Below are positions 62,061-64,000 of a stretch of 64,000 nt of DNA, piece after piece. How positions within the stretch are numbered: the stretch's first letter is position 1; each line of letters opens with the position of its first letter. A program made the position numbers and the translations under genes. Under the pieces are notes generated by a model. The model saw nothing but the letters and a program-made list of their open reading frames with translations. It was not told the DNA's origin and made no database searches. The DNA is from Microvelia longipes (taxonomy: Eukaryota > Arthropoda > Insecta > Hemiptera > Veliidae). The stretch is taken from positions 40,652,796 through 40,716,795 of the forward strand of contig JACMZG010001913.1 in assembly GCA_018340805.1 (NCBI GenBank). Direction: 5' to 3'.

Positions 62061-63031
62061 CTAAAAATTAAATTTTGAAACTTATAGCCAAAAAATTTCA
62101 ATGGCCCTTATATACTTATGAGTAGTTCTTATAATTAATATTATATCGCTTGTCAAAAAAACAAAATTGCGCAGCAATGAAAAATCACTTTACTGTCTAT
62201 TACGCATCTAAATTTTCTATAGTTTTATAAATAATATTTTATTTCATTATAACTCCCAATAAGTTTGTGGGAGAGATTTTTGTCCACCCTGTATAAGTAT
62301 TTCAAAACTATGAAAAGGCAATACTGTAAAACATCTACAGCTTACCAAAAGTAAGTATTACTTGGCAACGCTGCAACTGGAGTTACTCCTTTTTACGTTT
62401 TAATGTTTATATCATTAATATGAACTTAATACCTAAGTATGACCTAAGAATGACTTATCCCTTTATACTCAGTGAAGACTACCATTACCGAAAAGTCGCA
62501 CAGCCAATGTTTTGGATATTTTAATAATATTTCAATTTAAATTCTTGAAACAATGATTAACTTAAATTAAAATATTCCTATCTAAAACGCATTGATTTAG
62601 TAATTCAAATGGACACCGGGCTAACTCAGGAACATTTTTGTTTTCTGTGTAAATTAGTAAATTATTACTTTCATGTTTATACACATTTTAATTAGAAATA
62701 TGAAACTCTATTTACATAGATAATTTACTATAATAGTAAGCTTACTTTAACCATGAAAAATAGTTTGATTTTAGTTCAACAACCTAAAAATGACAAGTGG
62801 AAAATCAGTCAAAAGGGGATAACTACCTCTTTTGAAACCGACAAAAAGGTATAGTCAGTGGGTTTTCCTAAATTTTCCCCAATACTCGTGAACAATTTAT
62901 AATTGAATACAAAACTACTTCTCTTATAACAGAACATATTAATAAACAGAATAATGTTAAAATAAAAACTGTAACGGTTTTAACGATTTTTAGAGCTTCA
63001 ATTCAAGTTTGTTTTCGGTTCCTGAAAAGTT
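62061..63031. other. Right subterminal spacer of the large element
   Basis: No frame. It contains GACTTATCCCTTTATACTCA at 62452, the inverse of AGTATAAAGGGGATAAGTC at 58121, and AAAAGGGGATAACTACC at 62812. Confidence 0.6.
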
Positions 63032-63197
63032 GCATTTTTCGACTTATCCCCTTTTTACTTTTTGGTATCCATTTGTAATATTGTTGTGAATTTGTAATTT
63101 AACCTTTGTAAACAGGTATTTATATATAAATAAACGAAAAAATAAATAAAAAAAAATATTAGCAAAGTTTTGATCATTAATTAGAAAATTATAATAA

Positions 63198-63375
63198 AAA
63201 AATCGGGTAGGAAGTACCTCGGAACTTTTTCTCATTACATCGTATTCGCTACACACAAACATTCAGACAGATAACTTTGCAAAAACCACTCATGCCATAA
63301 AAACGCCTGAAACGGAAAATTCCGTTTCAAAACTTTTCCTCTTTACCTACCAATGGTATAAATGTGGAAAGTAAA
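63198..63375 (+). repeat. Interspersed repeat family B, internally deleted copy
   Basis: The left end AAATCGGGTAGGAAGTACCTC is joined to the right end ACTTTGCAAAAACCACTCAT through ACCAATGGTATAAATGTGG. The middle is missing. Confidence 0.65.
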
Positions 63376-64000
63376 AGAGAACAAATTAGCTAATTCATGC
63401 ATAGAAAATTCTTATACATTAAGTCTCAAAATGATCCGTTTCATTAGACGTTTTGTATTACGGAGACACACAAGTAATAATAATATTTTTTTTAGGTTGG
63501 TAGGTTAGGTTCACTTTATTCCCTGCTGTATGGAACGTGAAATGCATAATCTGTATCCACTGTAAAAAAGGGAATTTTTTTACAAATAAACTTTATTTTT
63601 ACAGCTAAGAGCTCATCTATTTGCTGCGAGACTTATGCGCTAAAGACTTAGAATAATACTATATATAGAAGGAGCACTACTGATAACACGAAAGGCGGTT
63701 CACTGGTGCACCTAAGTGATGCTGCCACCCTAACAATATACAATTTTCTAAAAAAAAGTTGGCAATACTTCCGGTTGCTGAATTATTATGTTCCATTATT
63801 AATTAATGATTGATTATTCATAAAATACTAATATAAATATCGGTGCATTACAATATTTAAGCATTTTAAATTGCAGTTTAACGTATTTATTAAAATTATA
63901 CATAATAAGTAGTCCTCGTCAACTAAATGTAGATTCTTGTATTCCGCCACCCTTTTGCCACCAAAGACCAGTTTTATTAAATACTCAGCAGGTGTTTTAA
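63376..64000. other. Non-coding stretch at the right edge
   Basis: No gene, RNA gene or resolved repeat. A gene fragment crossing the edge cannot be excluded. Confidence 0.4.

Larger units (their letters stand above)
57822..63071. mobile_element. 5.25-kb non-coding element with 40-bp terminal inverted repeats
   Basis: TGGATACCAAAAAGTAAAAA and the following 20 bases (GGTGATAAGTCGAAAAATGC) at 57822-57861 are exactly inverted at 63032-63071 with one mismatch. Next to each end lie scattered copies of GGGGATAAGT and its inverse (57840, 58020, 58129, 62455, 62815, 63045). Further in, a ~290-bp unit occurs twice on the left and three times inverted on the right, around a central tandem array. No frame longer than about 75 codons has protein-like composition, so the element is non-autonomous. 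The flanks (57800-57821 and 63072-63094) resemble each other directly (TTTGTAAT.TTGTTGT..AATT) but imperfectly. Confidence 0.75.

Noticed and set aside
62455..62475. Possible continuous gene in the large element
   Set aside because: No frame above about 75 codons with codon-like composition was found on either strand.

Overview
The window looks like nuclear DNA of an arthropod, most likely an insect. It is strongly A+T-rich, has long (TA)n tracts, short GT-AG introns, metazoan housekeeping genes (SMIM8, UROD, ARF6) and dense remnants of animal-type transposons. Nothing in it looks prokaryotic. The order or species cannot be named from the sequence alone.

Genes are few. On the + strand, a two-exon SMIM8-like membrane protein gene (8932-9268) is followed 177 bases later by an intact, intronless uroporphyrinogen decarboxylase gene (UROD, 9446-10501). 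An intact, intronless ARF6 GTPase gene lies at 36219-36746. On the - strand, a two-exon gene at 27148-28919 encodes a 159-residue acidic-tailed protein that I do not recognise, and an isolated exon-like open stretch lies at 31518-31719. UROD (haem synthesis), SMIM8 (small membrane protein) and ARF6 (membrane traffic) have no evident functional link. No operon logic applies, although SMIM8 and UROD are close enough, with no poly(A) signal between them, to be co-transcribed.

Most of the rest is mobile DNA, and many insertions can be delimited to the base by target-site duplications. Non-autonomous hAT-like elements with 8-bp duplications are the main class: a ~300-330 bp family ending in CATAGAGATATA, a CAGTGGCGTAGCC family, a 782-bp element, and two minute palindromic elements of 36 and 43 bp. 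A ~165-bp Tc1/mariner-like MITE occurs five times. Other remnants are a non-LTR retrotransposon with a recognisable reverse transcriptase, a Penelope-like GIY-YIG fragment, two copies of an element carrying the start of a Crypton-type tyrosine recombinase, a tRNA-derived SINE, a 5S rRNA-like fragment, and the end of an LTR with a primer binding site.

Two structures stand out. At 17171-18065 a near-perfect inverted repeat (arms about 407 bp, loop 45 bp) is flanked by a 13-bp direct repeat and would fold into a long hairpin RNA if transcribed. At 57822-63071 a 5.25-kb element without coding capacity is bounded by 40-bp terminal inverted repeats. Inside it are inverted subterminal repeats and a ~2.4-kb tandem array with a 14-base mirror-symmetric motif (CGAGCGAAGCGAGC) in about 29 places. 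The same motif recurs inside several apparently unrelated repeats elsewhere in the window.
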